From Stictocephala bisonia (taxonomy: Eukaryota; Arthropoda; Insecta; Hemiptera; Membracidae): DNA of 64,000 nt. The notes under the pieces were generated by a model that was not told the origin of the DNA, searched no databases, and saw nothing but the letters and a program-made list of their open reading frames with translations. This document shows positions 20,822 through 33,975 of this stretch, piece after piece; within the stretch, counting starts at the first letter, position 1; every line of letters begins with the position of its first letter. The stretch covers positions 828,565-892,564 of the forward strand of contig JAQJVL010000286.1 of assembly GCA_035578905.1 (NCBI GenBank). The letters run 5' to 3'. The translations under genes and the position numbers were made by a program.

Positions 20822-22110
20822 TCAAAAACTTAAAGAGTATTCCCAAGTACTGGTTTCAGAAATGTAAGAAAAACGTCCGTACAGATAAGTAGGAGAATTA
20901 TTATGTAAGATTGATTGCAAAATAGTGAGAATATGAAGCATACGGAGTTGATTCAATTTAAGAAGAGAAAGGTTTTTAAAAAACAGAGCAACATGATCAC
21001 GACATTTAAGGTTGAAAATAAAACTGATACAATAGTTTTGTGTACAATGCAATCTGTCCGAGAGCTCAACCGTCATGTCATTGACAACTATATTACAGTA
21101 GTTACTATAATACAACTATATTATAGTAAGGGAAAATTAGCGTCTTTACAAGCATCACTTTCATATTCAATGGGAGTAAAAGAGCAAATCTTTTCAGACT
21201 GTTAATACCAGCAAAATCCTGTTACAAGTTTCAGCAGTATATTCAAACCAACTTAAGTTTTTTGTTAAAGTAAGTCCAAGGTTTTTGACTTTATCACTGT
21301 AAAGTAGTTCAGTACAAATTGTTGGGAATTTACGAGGTCAACACTTCTCAAAAGTGTGTTGGTTCCGATCATAATTGTTTTAGTTTCGTTTTCATGAAGT
21401 TTTGGTCTGTGCTTGAAGGCCCAAGTAGCAATAACATCAGTATCAATGTTCATAGTAGCAACAGTACCATTAAAGTCAGAAGTTGGAAGGTGATTGTAAA
21501 TTTGTAAGTCATCAACATACAAGTGGAAAAAAACAGTGATGACATCATCAATATATATGGAAAATAATAAGGGACCAAGGACTGAACCCTGTGGTACTCC
21601 TCGAGTCAAGAGGTATTCCTTGTATGTATTGACTCGAGGAGTACCACAGGGTTCAGTCCTTGGTCACTTATTATTTTCCATATATATTGATGATGTCATC
21701 ACTGTTTTTTTCCACTTGTTTTTTTTTCACTAGTTCTAACACACTGCTGACGATCCGTCAACTAAGACCTCACCTAGTCTACGCAATCAGTAGAAAATCC
21801 CATCTTCGATAATTTTAAAAGGAGAAGATGTTGATAAACACAGTCGAATGCCTTAGAAAAATCAAAGTGTGTTAAAATTGGTGTGTCTTTTATCAATTCC
21901 AGAACGGATATCATCAGTAACTTTTAATAGGACAGTGCTGTGGTTAGACCAAAAACCAGACTGGAAAATGGACAACAATTGATTGTACTCAATAAAAGAT
22001 GTTTTGCTGATGAACCACTCTTTCAAGACATTTTGTTAAAGCTAATAGAATACTAATAGGTCTCAAATCAGATGGAGTTATTAGAAACATCTTCCAAGTT
22101 ATTAGAAAGT
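20822..22110 (-). pseudogene. Jockey-type RT pseudogene containing an inverted duplication
   Basis: Read on the minus strand from about 22110: a palm-like part (TVLLKVTDDIRSGIDKR, then LTLIFLRHSTVFINI), then the break, then [31 protein letters not shown] (catalytic YVDD), [26 protein letters not shown] and, in 20822-21115, SDRLHCTQNYCISFIFNL with LLKLNQLRMLHI and ILHNNSPTYLYGRF. At least three frameshifts and several stops. The 5' half of the element is lost. Between palm and GVPQG blocks sits an inverted copy of the GVPQG segment. Confidence 0.82.
21520..21718. repeat. 90-bp inverted repeat inside the RT pseudogene
   Basis: Arm 21520-21609 and arm 21629-21718 are reverse complements with a single mismatch over 90 bp, separated by 19 bp. 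Both encode [20 protein letters not shown], one on each strand. The 89/90 identity contrasts with the decay of the surrounding gene. Confidence 0.95.
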
Positions 22111-22620
22111 GGAAGAAGGAAACATTTGGAGAAGGAATTTAAAAAATCAGATTAGATAGAAGTAGATTGTCTCGCATTTCCAGATGACAGCGCTTATGGC
22201 CGTGGAAGAAGCAAGCAACCAAACAGATCAATGTTTTGAAAGAAACAGCAGAAAGGCTGGACTGAAAATCTCTTTTGAAAAACATAGAATACAACCTTGT
22301 TTTCTTTTTCTAGGATGTAGTTTTTTTTTTTTTTTTTTCTTTTATACAACCGATGTAAAAGTTGCACTGAAGAACATGAATACAAAGTATGGCCAGGTAA
22401 TAAAGTTAGTAAGTTCAAATACCCGGGGGAAAACCATCCAACCCAATTCTTTAGACAAGAAGGAAAGAAGGAAATAAAACTACTAAGTAAAATGGAAGTG
22501 ATATTCCATCTAACAAAGAACGTGTACAATAAGCCGGTATCCATCAACGCTAAAATTAGTATAACTCAGTAATTAAGTCTTACTGTCTGTATTCATCGCA
22601 AGAAGCAGCATAGTGGGAGA
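22085..22620 (+). pseudogene. Second LINE RT fragment, different family, plus strand
   Basis: Frames on plus read VIRKWKKETFGEG, then a FADD-box region damaged to FPDD followed by SALMAVEEA, then NSRKAGLKISFEK, NMNTKYGQVIKLVS, KTIQPNSLDKKERRK, and FHLTKNVYNKPVSINAKISI. This order (V.R.W..EL.G..I, ADD.AL, GL.ISFEKT, KYG, GE.IQPN.LDKEA, LTK..YNKKS.S...K) is a recognisable LINE RT type distinct from its minus-strand neighbour. A T18 run at 22321-22338 interrupts it. Heavily decayed. Confidence 0.68.
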
Positions 22621-25600
22621 ATGGTCATATATTGGCAGAAGTAAGAAGAGAATGAACACAATAGGAGAACTTTACATTTGTCAATAGTTGTTTAGTGCGG
22701 TCCTTGGACGGCCAAAATCGGAAAAATTACGTTTTTATTTAAGTTTTTATTAAGAGACTAAAATAAAAATGGTCCAATATTGTAAATTAAGTAATCTGTA
22801 CAATAGAAACGAAATTAAAACATGAATACAAGAACTACTGCCTAGTTGGTAATTTGGGAAATGTATTAAGTTCCTGGAGAATGTTGTCTTTAGCCTTTTT
22901 TAAGCGCAACGTTACCTCAAGTGCATACATCTCACTCATCCTTTCACTCACGTCCCCACGATCTAATTATAATAATTATGCCAGTTTTTTAGTGTGTACT
23001 AATTTTATATCCTTATTTGAGATTAAATACAAGAGGTGATTAACTTAGTCCCTTGTTTCCGTTAGTTTCAATGAAGTAGGTAGTGAAATGAACGAACAAG
23101 TTTACTTTTCCGATGTAAGTGGAGCATTCTTTGCTCAGCGTCTTCATGTGTCCGGAGATTATCGTCTAAATCGTTGTGCTCTTTTTGTAAAAATATTTGC
23201 CATTTGCTAATGTGTAAAAACTGTTTATGTATGTTTGAATGTAAAACCAACCCAAATGATAAAATTTAAAATAATGTAATGCTAACAGTTTAAAATCATA
23301 AATATTATATAACTAATTTATTATGAATTATAATACCTTTATAGCATTGAACATTCTCCTTGCATTATTTATTTGTAAGTTGCTTGTGACTCCATGAATC
23401 AACCAACAGTTTATAACATTAGTATTTCATGATTTTTAAAATGTTAAACTCGTATAAACTACTCCTTGTGATAAATTGATAAGTAATGTGTTTTTTGACA
23501 GATTGAAATGTTTAGTTGATTATTTGGTAAATCTGTATATAATTCAGTGTTTTAATGTAATGTGCGAATATTTACAAAGTTTCAACCTGTATACATTAAA
23601 ATCTAACTTAAAAAAATAATTTATTTTGCAAATAATACTAGTTTTGTAATGTATTCGGCTAATGCATTGTTGAAGCGATCGGTTCTTGACTTGAGTATAA
23701 GTCATTATGAATAAGAAAATATCTTAACTATACCACACAAGTACACAGGATTTATGTAAAATTTACCTGCTAGTTTAACACTAAAATTTGACAGTTCTAT
23801 ACGCTAGACCGAAATTACACACAACAGAAAGCCAAAATAATTCAAAACCTGAACGGTAAAAAAAGTCAGAGTAAATCGGAAGTTGAACGCTAACTTTTAA
23901 ATTATATAAGTTTAAGATTGCGTTGAAGGAGAAATTTCCTTTGAATAAGTTGAGATCAAATAATTCACTGTGATAAATCCCTCGACTGGTGTGTACATTA
24001 AAGGGAGATTTCTTCAAACAGAAAAAATTTTTAATTTTGATGTTTATAAACGTTGAACATAAAGTATTAAAATATTCATATTATTATTACAGTTATGACA
24101 TATAATGTATTAATATTGGTAAAACAATTAAAGTTAAATTATATATTACAGAGATTTATTATTTAAATGTATATTAGATTATTGGTAATACAATACACAT
24201 TATATTAAATCAAAAACGATATACAGAATGTTCACTTACAAAACAGGAGTTAATTATTAATTATTGTTAATTAGTTATGAGACATATTGCTTTATTCCAT
24301 ATTAATTCGGCAATTTCAAAGTTATATTAAATTGTTTATTTTTTTAGTAATTTTAATAATATTACTTTATTTCTATGCCACATTTAGTGCAGTAATACGA
24401 CTTACTACGAACCTAGTACTGTCGGAATACCTGACTAGCATTAATTAGTGTTTTATTAACAGGTCCACTCTTTCAATTGTTTAAGTATCAATTATTATAT
24501 GACAAAGATATAATAATTGTAGGCTACAAGCACGCATTCATTTACTTTATAGTTGTTAATTTGTCATTGAGTCATTAATGACACATTCTAAAGAATAGTC
24601 GGCCTTAGTTTGTAACAATGACTACATTGCGCATCTACATTCATCATAATCATTCGGAATCGATGTTCACCCATATCTTGACGATCGGCATCTATAAAAG
24701 AATGCATACATATTAATATTCGCACGGTTAATTTAAATCAGTAGAACAGATCACAGGCACTAATTAATTGTTTGTTATGTATTATTGTTATACTGCCAAG
24801 ATTCAACGCAACACGATAAAAATATTGTCACTTCAAATTTCCTGCTATACAGTATTTAAGAAGAAATATACTTTTTAAATAACAGTCGTGATGGGCCTTA
24901 CCCACTCTAAACATGTAGAATAATTATTACAAGTGCCAGCCGAAAATATAATTAGATTAAAATGGTTAATAATGCTAGTTACGAAGAATACTTACAACCA
25001 TTACTAAATGTTTTTAAATGTCACCACAATCTTCGTTAGTACTTAGCAATAATGAAAATAGTACGGTTCTAAAAATACAGCAAACCTAGCCAGTAAGAGT
25101 GTATCAGCAGATTGGCAGCTTGTAAGTACTATGTAAAACATACATTAGAACTTCAGTTCATCGTCACTTGATTACATGATATATATTTCCTCCATTCAAT
25201 AAACACTGGCCAATTTCGATGTGAATATTACCGGTTAATGGTGAGAAACGACTATAAGAGTATATCCAAAATGTAAATAGCATAAATGTTTATTTGTAAA
25301 CACAAAGGAGTACATGAAACATTGTTGAAACTTTTGTATGCTACCTGTTTTTATAGAATCATCCACAATTGTTATTACAAAGTTAGGGAATAGAGAAGTG
25401 GAGTAAGGTCCCCAACCTACTCATACTCATGCAAAAAGTATACTATTTTATTTTAACTCATTATTATTAAAGTTAACATAATGGATGACTTTTGTGAAAG
25501 TCTTAGCAAATTTAACATAAAGTTTTTGTGAATTTTGAACTTATATTAATTTGATTAATTGTGTGAGCTAAGTATTGGGTTATATTTTCCAAGCTCTTCC

Positions 25601-26139
25601 TTAGCGCTGTCTCAGCAACTCTCTGTTTACTGACAAAGATATTTTACTTACTGCCTATTAGGAATGTATATATCCTATGTGGTTGAAGTTTGGATTACAC
25701 AATTGACGAAACAACACTCTTCCATTTATTAAAAATAGCTGTACAAGTAATTTTTAGAATGAAGAAAACTGATTCGTGTACACATATTTTTCAAAGGATA
25801 AATTATTGTAATATGTTTCTGTATCTATATTTTAAATACCCTAATTATATTATTTAAAAATAAAACCATATTTTAATCTATTAATAAAAGCTGTTACAAT
25901 ATTCGAACTGATAGAACTTTGGTTACAGCCATGAACAACATCACTGTGATAAAACTATTTATTTCAATTCACCCAAGGCTAAAGTTGTAAACTTATTTTA
26001 ATTCATTCGGAAAGTAGCAAAAAGCTGTATTTTAAACAAATATTATTATATCAACATTGCTTAAATAGCAGTTTATATAAATTTTAATAAATTAAAATAA
26101 CTAATTTGCATGATTTCAACATAAATTGGGAGACTACTT
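22621..26139. other. AT-rich spacer
   Basis: Apart from the short SINE 3' fragment at 24608-24712 I see no genes or repeats. Frames of 60-78 codons here have no recognisable motifs. Confidence 0.55.
24608..24712 (+). mobile_element. SINE-like repeat, 3' fragment
   Basis: Matches the end of the SINE family: GTAACAATGACTACA, repeated CATTCATC-type words, TTCACCCATATCT, then GATCGGCATCTATAAAAGAA. 5' part missing. Confidence 0.6.
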
Positions 26140-26494
26140 CAGAGATGGAGATGAGAATACTAACTATAAACTGACGTGCTCACCTGCTGCTTTAGGATCT
26201 TAATACTCGTATGATGACGGAAGTCGCAACATAGTGGGACTAATAAACGACATGAATATAATAACAATTGATGAAAATCTACTTTCTGCAGCAATCAAAA
26301 TTTTAGATTGTTACTCCTCGGCTGGGCCAGATAAAATAAGGCCAAAGGACATCAAGAACATCATCTGGTACCTAAATTTAGTTCTAATTTCCTTAATTAT
26401 CAGGTGTATAGAAACAGGAATGAGAAATCAGGATACTACAGGAACTATACATAAATCCCAGTTTAATTTCCCAATTTTGGAGTTTTCTTGTTGA
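26140..26494 (+). pseudogene. LINE RT N-terminal (finger) fragment
   Basis: Reads DENLLSAAIKILD, YSSAGPDKIRPKDIKN, YLNLVLISLIIRCIETG. This matches the block before the first RT motifs in Jockey-type LINEs (AI..L...SAPGPD.I....L.....L...L......G.FP..WK). Similarity is lost after GMRN. Only about 70 codons remain and no catalytic residues, so it is a relic. 26495-26984 holds nothing. Confidence 0.72.
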
Positions 26495-26984
26495 CAATAT
26501 TAACTGTAAATGTCAACAGCTAAAATTGAAAATATTCTATAAAACATTTTATACTCTTTAAATTATTTCATGAAGTTCAATAAACAAATAAGTTCAATAT
26601 AGAATTTAATTTGAAAAATTGCACATGAAGTGTTTGTAAAATAAGTTTCCAAACTTAATTAAAGATATGGCTTTTTGGTGAAATCAAGAAAATATTTCTA
26701 TACATATAGTTTTATAATTGTACTGTCCAGCTGTCTTATGTTTCTTTTGTTTATGTATTAAAAAAAAAGAAACAAGAACCAAACTTGGGAAAGAGGCTAA
26801 TAACATTACGACCTTTCACTAGGGAATAATAGTTTCAAAATATGTTCTAAATATTTCAAAATTATGATCCATTAATATATTAATTGTTAGTTACTAAAAG
26901 AAAATTTTAATCTCACACAACTATTTATTGTAAATAACTAAAATGTATATATTTTTAGATCAAACCAAGATTATTCTATGCGAT

Positions 26985-28062
26985 TATTTATTTATGTAAC
27001 TTCATGTGGTAACACATTCACACATACATAATATTATTTATGTAAACTCATGTGGTATCACATTCACACATACCTAATATTATTTATGTAAATTCATGTG
27101 GTATCCCATTCACACATACCTAATACTATTTATGTAAATTCATGTGGTATCATATTCACACATGCCTAATATTATTTATGTAAATTCATGTGGTATCACA
27201 TTCACACATACCTAATATTATTTATGTAAACTCATGTGGTATCATATTCACACATACATAATGTTTTTTATGTAAACTCATGTGGTATCACATTCGCACA
27301 TACCTAATATTATTTATGTAAACTCATTTGGTATCACATTCACACATACCTAATATTATTTATGTAAATTCATGTGGTATCCCATTCACACATACCTAAT
27401 ACTATTTATGTAAATTCATGTGGTATCATATTCACACATGCCTAATATTATTTATGTAAATTCATGTGGTATCACATTCACACATACCTAATATTATTTA
27501 TGTAAACTCATGTGGTATCATATTCACACATACATAATGTTTTTTATGTAAACTCATGTGGTATCACATTCGCACATACCTAATATTATTTATGTAAACT
27601 CATGTGGTATCATATTCACACATACATAATGTTTTTTATGTAAACTCATGTGGTATCACATTCGCACATACCTAATATTATTTATGTAAACTCATTTGGT
27701 ATCACATTCACACATACCTAATATTATTTATGTAAATTCATGTGGTATAACATTCACACATTCCTAATATTATTTATGTAAACTCATGTGGTATCACATT
27801 CACAAATACATAATGTTTTTTATGTAAACTCATGTGGTATCACATTCACACATACATAATATTATTTATGTAAATTCATGTGGTTTCACATTCACACATA
27901 CCTAATACTATTTATGTAAATTCATGTGGTTTCACATTCACACATACCTAATATTATTTATGTAAATTCATGGTGTATCACATTCACACATACCTAATAT
28001 TATTTATGTAAACTCATGTGGTATCACATTCACACACATACCTAATATTATTTATTAAATGT
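26985..28062. repeat. 46-bp satellite with 6-unit higher-order repeat
   Basis: Unit of 46 bp (TTTATGTAAACTCATGTGGT + ATCACATTCACACATACCTAATATTA), about 23 units. Variant units (CCCATTC, CATATTC..ATGCC, ATAATGTTTTTT) recur in the same order 276 bp apart (for example GTATCCC at 27101 and 27377), showing duplication of a six-unit block. Confidence 0.93.
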
Positions 28063-28728
28063 AGGCCTATTATTTGTTGTGTCCATTCTAATTAACCAGA
28101 AATAAAAATGACTTCTGTCACCTACTGTAGTATACTCTGATTATTGTTACATTTCAATTTGAGTCTTATGTAAACATATTTATGTTTATTAAAAATAATA
28201 TTGAATATTATAGTTTCTCAAACAAGTGAAAGCCAAGCATGTTCCTTCAAAATGTTAAAGTAAACAGTTCTTTAAATGGTGTAGCAAGCGAGCCAGATGC
28301 TTCGGCCATAAACTTGATTATGAAATCCTTTAGTCTCCAGTCATTACTGTTTTATTTATAAAATCATTTGCATATAATTGATTTTAAATTTTTATCGATA
28401 AAATTAAATTTCTCCATCATCTGTAGCACTTTTAATCAATAAGTTTATTAGAGTGTAACGTTTCTTCCACTAGTGAACAACAACAACCGATAGTTTTACC
28501 ACTCACGTGTAAACCAATTTACACCTTGTTTGCATTATCAATCTCCCTTATTTAGGTGGGGATCACACAATTACCCACAACACATCTGACTCTGGTTGTT
28601 GTTAATGTCACTTACTTGACCATTATATTTTTAAATAAAGAATACGAATAACATGAAAGAAATATTGAACTATATTTGTCGTGATAATTATTATATATAG
28701 TTATTTGGTTAAATATTTACATACTGTT

Positions 28729-28730
<2 letters not shown>
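28063..28730. other. AT-rich spacer, nothing recognised
   Basis: No frames, repeats or RNA features that I can support. Confidence 0.6.
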
Positions 28731-28732
<2 letters not shown>

Positions 28733-28803
<71 letters not shown>

Positions 28804-28812
28804 ATATATAAT
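28733..28812. repeat. (TA)n microsatellite
   Basis: About 32 uninterrupted TA units, ending TTGTATATATAA. Confidence 0.97.
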
Positions 28813-30430
28813 TATTACAATAGTTATTTGGCTAGAAATAACGAATTAACTTCGTATCTTGAGCTAGTCACTGAGTTATTTTAACCCCAAAAATATTTGT
28901 AAACCAGGGAAAGTGGAATAGTGACATAATTATTATAGTCCAAAATAGACAAAAATCGACACAATGTTTTAAATCCAATTATTTATAACATAGTATCATT
29001 GGGTAGTATGACATAGTACCCAATGGTAAAATCAAATTCCGTTACAATTAACAGCTTTTTGACATCTCTCAGAATGAAATAAAATCATTTTATAGAGTTG
29101 GGGGAAATGAATTAAATAATTGTATCGCTGAACAATGCGTTTTCATTTTAAAAAAATTGGTGCCGTACATCGGTGTAGCCAAATTTTTGTAATTTCAAAA
29201 CTTATAATTTTTTGTAAATAGATTTAAATATGGTTTTACTTTCAAATAAAACAGTTAGGATGTTTAAAATATAAATACATAAAAATGCTAACAATTTATA
29301 CGTTGAAAAAACGTTCCTTCTTGAATCAGTTTTCTTCGTTCCAACAATTATTTGTACAGTTATATTTAGTAAATGGAAGATTTGTAGTTTTCGGGAATTG
29401 TGTACGGCATAAAACATGCAAGGGCAAACACGTGCACAATATGCAGCAAATAGAGACTTGCTGAGGGACAGTGTTAAGGCAGTACCGAGGAACAAAAGAC
29501 AAAGACCAATGTTAATTTGATTATGTGAGTTTAAAAAAATACGCAGACTATAAAAAAACTATCCGTTATGTTAATTTTAAATTAATAAGGTGAAAATAAA
29601 CTAGCATAATTTAGGCCTTAGTATGAGTAGGGTAAAGCTATGGGTATTACTCGACTTCTCCATCCACTAACTATGTGTGATGGAGAAAATTATTTCTCCA
29701 TTTATTTTGTATAAAAATATAAATGCTAACACTAGGTAGCATACAACAATTTCAACAAGGTTTCATATATTTATTTGTACAATTTACAAATAATCATTTT
29801 AACGTACTAATTACGTTTCCGATTTCTTGTTGTTTCTCATATTAGTGATCTGGTAATATGTCTCTTTAAAATCGGCAAGTGTTTATCGAGTAGAGGAAAT
29901 ATATATCATATAATCCACTGACAATTGGGTCGTCATTTAATTATATTTACCATTCGCTCGAGTTGTACGCTACTCATTTCCGAATCTTGAGTTCCCGGTT
30001 TTGATTCACAAAAAGGCGGATCGTTAAAATTGAACTTTGAGCTCATATGGTGTTGACTAGCTTCATGAGACAGTAGGAAAGCTACGACTTCAGTAGCGAA
30101 TCATTTGAACGAACACTTGAACTAACGCATCCTGATTTGCTAACCACACATCCCCGTCCAGCCGTGCTGTCCTTGAGCCAGTCGTGGTTATTACTACTAT
30201 TGTTGACTGTTGTATGTAAGTATACAATTTGTACACAAACACTTATTATAACCTTGTGTTTTGTACAAATCGTGTTTCTAAACCTTATCAGAATGCTTTT
30301 AGAATTATAGTTTTCATTTATCATTCACTGATCTTATTAAAAACTGTATAATCATATGTATTACTTTGTGAATGATTAATCAGCAACTTTTAAAATGGTG
30401 TATTTACCTTGAAGAATAAATGAATGGAAA
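28813..30430. other. AT-rich spacer, nothing recognised
   Basis: Minus-strand frames of 97 (29202-29495) and 80 codons (30082-30324) have no recognisable motifs and no supporting context. I treat them as chance. Confidence 0.55.
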
Positions 30431-30467
30431 ATTCTTAGTTACATTAATTATTAATGTAACTAAGAAT
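30431..30467. repeat. 37-bp perfect palindrome
   Basis: ATTCTTAGTTACATTAAT, one T, then the exact complement ATTAATGTAACTAAGAAT. Followed immediately by a (TAA)n tract. Confidence 0.97.
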
Positions 30468-30477
30468 AATCATTAAT

Positions 30478-30478
<1 letters not shown>

Positions 30479-30525
<47 letters not shown>
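30479..30525. repeat. (TAA)n microsatellite
   Basis: About 15 uninterrupted trinucleotide units. Confidence 0.97.
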
Positions 30526-30526
<1 letters not shown>

Positions 30527-30715
30527 TAAACTATTTCCTAACATAGAGTTAAATCACAGACCTTCTCGCTCGAATAGTTATTCTATATGACAGTTGAGCA
30601 TGTCACAAACGGTATAAATATTCAGAAATAACATGATGATAGCTAATTTTAGCTGATTACTTTATCATCCAGGGTTTAATAAGACAGGTATGTATAGCAG
30701 ATCTATACATTCACA

Positions 30716-33294
30716 GCAGTACGTTCAGTGTCATCGGACAGGTTGTATGTGATACAGATACCAGCACGTTCAGTGTCATCAGACAGGTTGTATGTGATAC
30801 AGATACCAGCACGTCCAGTGTCATTAGACAGGTTGTATGTGATACAGATACCAGCACGTTCAGTGTCATCGGACAGGTTGTATGTGATACAGATACCAGC
30901 ACGTTCAGTGTCATCACAGGTTGTATGTGATACAGATACCAGCACGTTCAGTGTCATCAGACAGGTTGCATGTGATACAGATACCAGCACGTTCAGTGTC
31001 ATCAGACATGTTGTATGTAATACAGATACCAGCACGTTCAGTGTCATTAGACAGGTTGTATGTGATACAGATACCAGCACGTTCAGTGTCGTTAGACAGG
31101 TTGTATGTGATACAGATACCAGCACGTTCAGTGTCATCAGACAGGTTGCATGTGATACAGATACCAGCACGGTCAGTGTCATCAGACAGGTTGCATGTGA
31201 CACAGATACCAGCACGTTCAGTGTCATCAGACAGATTGCATGTGATACAGATATCAGCACGGTCAGTGTCATCAGACAAGTTGCATGTGACACAGATACC
31301 AGCACGTTCAGTGACATTAGACAGGTTGCATGTGACACAGAAAACAGCACGTTCAGTGTCATTAGACAGGTTGTATGTGATACATATTCCAGCAAGGTCA
31401 GTGTCATCAGACAGGTTGCATGTGACACAGATACCAGCACGTTCAGTGTCATTAGATAGGTTGTATGTGATAAAGATACCAGCACGTTCAGTGTCATCAG
31501 ACAGTTTGTATATGATACAGATACCAGTACGGTCAGTGTCATCAGACAGGTTGTATGTGATACAGATACCAGTACGGTCAGTGTCATCAGACAGGTTGCA
31601 TGTGACACAGATACCAGCACGTTCAGTGTCATCAGAAAGGTTGCATGTGATACAGATACCAGCACGGTCAGTGTCATCAGACAAGTTACATGTGACACAG
31701 ATACCAGCACGTTCAGTGTCATTAGACAGGTTGCATGTGACACAGATACCAGTGCGTTCAGTGTAATTAGACAGGTTGTATGTGATACATATACCAGCAC
31801 GGTCAGTGTCATCAGACAGGTTGCATGTGACACAGATACCAGCATGTTCAGTGTCATTAGACAGTTTGTATATGATACAGATACCAGCACCGTCAGTGTC
31901 ATCAGACAGGTTGCATGTGATACAGATACCAGCACGGTCAGTGTCATCAGACTGGTTGCATGTGACACAGATACCAGCACGTTCAGTGTCATTAGGCAGG
32001 TTGTATGTAATACAGATACCAGCACGTTCAGTGTCATTGGACAGGTTGTATGTGATACAGATACCAGCAGGGTCAGTGTCATCAGACAGGTTGCATGTGA
32101 CACAGATACCAGCACGTTCAGTGTCATTAGACAGTTTTTATGTGATACAGATACCAGCACGTTCAGTGTCATTAGACAGTTTGTATGTGATACAGATACC
32201 AGCACGGTCAGTGTCATCAGACAGGTTGCATGTGACACAGATACCAGCACATTCAGTGTCATTAGACAGTTTGCATGTGACACAGATACCAGCACGTTCA
32301 GTGTCATTAGACAGTTTGTATGTGATACAGATACCAGCACGGTCAGTTTCATTAGACAGGTTGCATGTGACACAGATACCAGCACGTTCAGTGTCATCAG
32401 ACAGGTTGTATGTGATACAGATACCAGCATGTTCAGTGTCATTAGACAGTTTGCATGTGACACAGATACCAGCACGTTCAGTGTCATTAGACAGTTTGTA
32501 TGCGATACAGATACCAGCTCGGTCAGTGTCATCAGACAGGTTGCATGTGACACAGATACCAGCACGTTCAGTGTCATCAGACAGGTTGTATGTGATACAG
32601 ATACCAGCACGGTCAGTGTCATCAGACAGGTTGCATGTGACACAGATACCAGCACGTTCAGTGTCATCAGACAGGTTGTATGTGATACAGATACCAGCAC
32701 GGTCAGTGTCATCAGACAGGTTGCATGTGACACAGATACCAGCACGTTCAGTGTCATCAGACAGGTTGTATGTGATACAGATACCAGTACGGTCAGTGTC
32801 ATCAGACAGGTTGCATGTGACACAGATACCAGCACGTTCAGTGTCATCAGACAGGTTGTATGTGATACAGATACCAGCACGGTCAGTGTCATCAGACAGG
32901 TTGCATGTGACACAGATACCAGCACGTTCAGTGTTATCAGACAGGTTGTATGTGATACAGATACCAGCACGGTCAGTGTCATCAGACAGGTTGCATGTGA
33001 CACAGATACCAGCACGTTCAGTGTCATCAGACAGGTTGTTTGTGATACAGATACCAGCACGGTCAGTGTCATCAGACAGGTTGCATGTGACACAGATACC
33101 AGCACGTTCAGTGTCATTAGACAGTTTGTATGTGATACAGATACCAGCACGGTCAGTGTCATCAGACAGGTTGCATGTGACACAGATACCAGCACGTTCA
33201 GTGTCATCAGACAGTTTGTATGTGATACAGATACCAGCACGTTCAGTGTCATCAGACAGGTTGTATGTGATACAGATACCAGCACGTTCAGCCC
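30716..33294. repeat. 45-bp satellite, about 57 units, with 90-bp dimer structure
   Basis: Unit CAGTGTCATCAGACAGGTTG + TATGTGATACAGATACCAGCACGTT, 45 bp. From about 32500 two variants alternate strictly (TTGTATGTGATACAG..ACGGT and TTGCATGTGACACAG..ACGTT), giving a 90-bp higher-order unit. Since 45 is divisible by three, long frames stay open: 872 codons on minus (30703-33321) and about 500 codons in two plus frames. Unit differences alter amino acids as readily as not, and there is no expression signal, so I do not call a gene. Confidence 0.95.
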
Positions 33295-33970
33295 AGTATT
33301 ACCAATCCTATTAACTCTCAACAGCTCGGCTTAACGTTTCCATTTAATCCAGCTTTAAATTGACGTGAACATAACAACATTCCATTGCAATCTGATACTT
33401 TTTGTACTCCTCCAATTCCCAACTGTTTGTGCAAATAATTTCCGCATAGTTACACTTAAAATTCTGACTTTATTGCTTCTTATCGTAATATTGTTCAGCA
33501 CTGTTGATACATTTTTTTAGGTAATGACACTTTTTGTTTTATATAATTAGTTATAAAAACGTTTGTCACGTCATTTAGAACATAAACGACTAAATATAAA
33601 TCTGATCAGTAATCGTGGTTATCAAGGAAGGAAGTCTCGCCCATTATTCCCAAAATTTGAAATGTAATATTGATAACACCAATAGAGAAACACCAATATT
33701 GACCGAAATAAGATCTAAATGAGTCCAAAACAGACATAAGATCACTATAAATACACCTTACACAGCACTTAATCAGAATTAAACTGAACAGGACAAACTT
33801 ATCACAAAACCGTCATATTTGCATATGCAAACACACACAGCGTATTGTTCCTGAAAACTATATTGTTATTACCTCAATAACAATTTAATTTTCAACAAAA
33901 ATTTTCCTCAAAACAATTTTACGCCTAAAATGTACTATGCTGTGGTTTAAGTATGTAATATAAATTGTTA
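33295..33970. other. AT-rich spacer, nothing recognised
   Basis: No feature found between the 45-bp satellite and the second SINE copy. Confidence 0.6.
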
Positions 33971-33975
33971 GTGAT

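Noticed and set aside
20915..21507. Plus-strand frames of 96 and 62 codons
   Set aside because: Shadows of the minus-strand RT pseudogene.
26985..28062. CRISPR array
   Set aside because: Regularly spaced repeats here and in the other arrays have no unique spacers between conserved repeats; these are plain tandem satellites in a eukaryotic context.
30703..33321. 872-codon minus-strand open frame as a giant repeat protein
   Set aside because: It exactly covers a 45-bp tandem array (divisible by three), three frames are open at once, and unit variants change residues without pattern. No recognised domain or expression signal.
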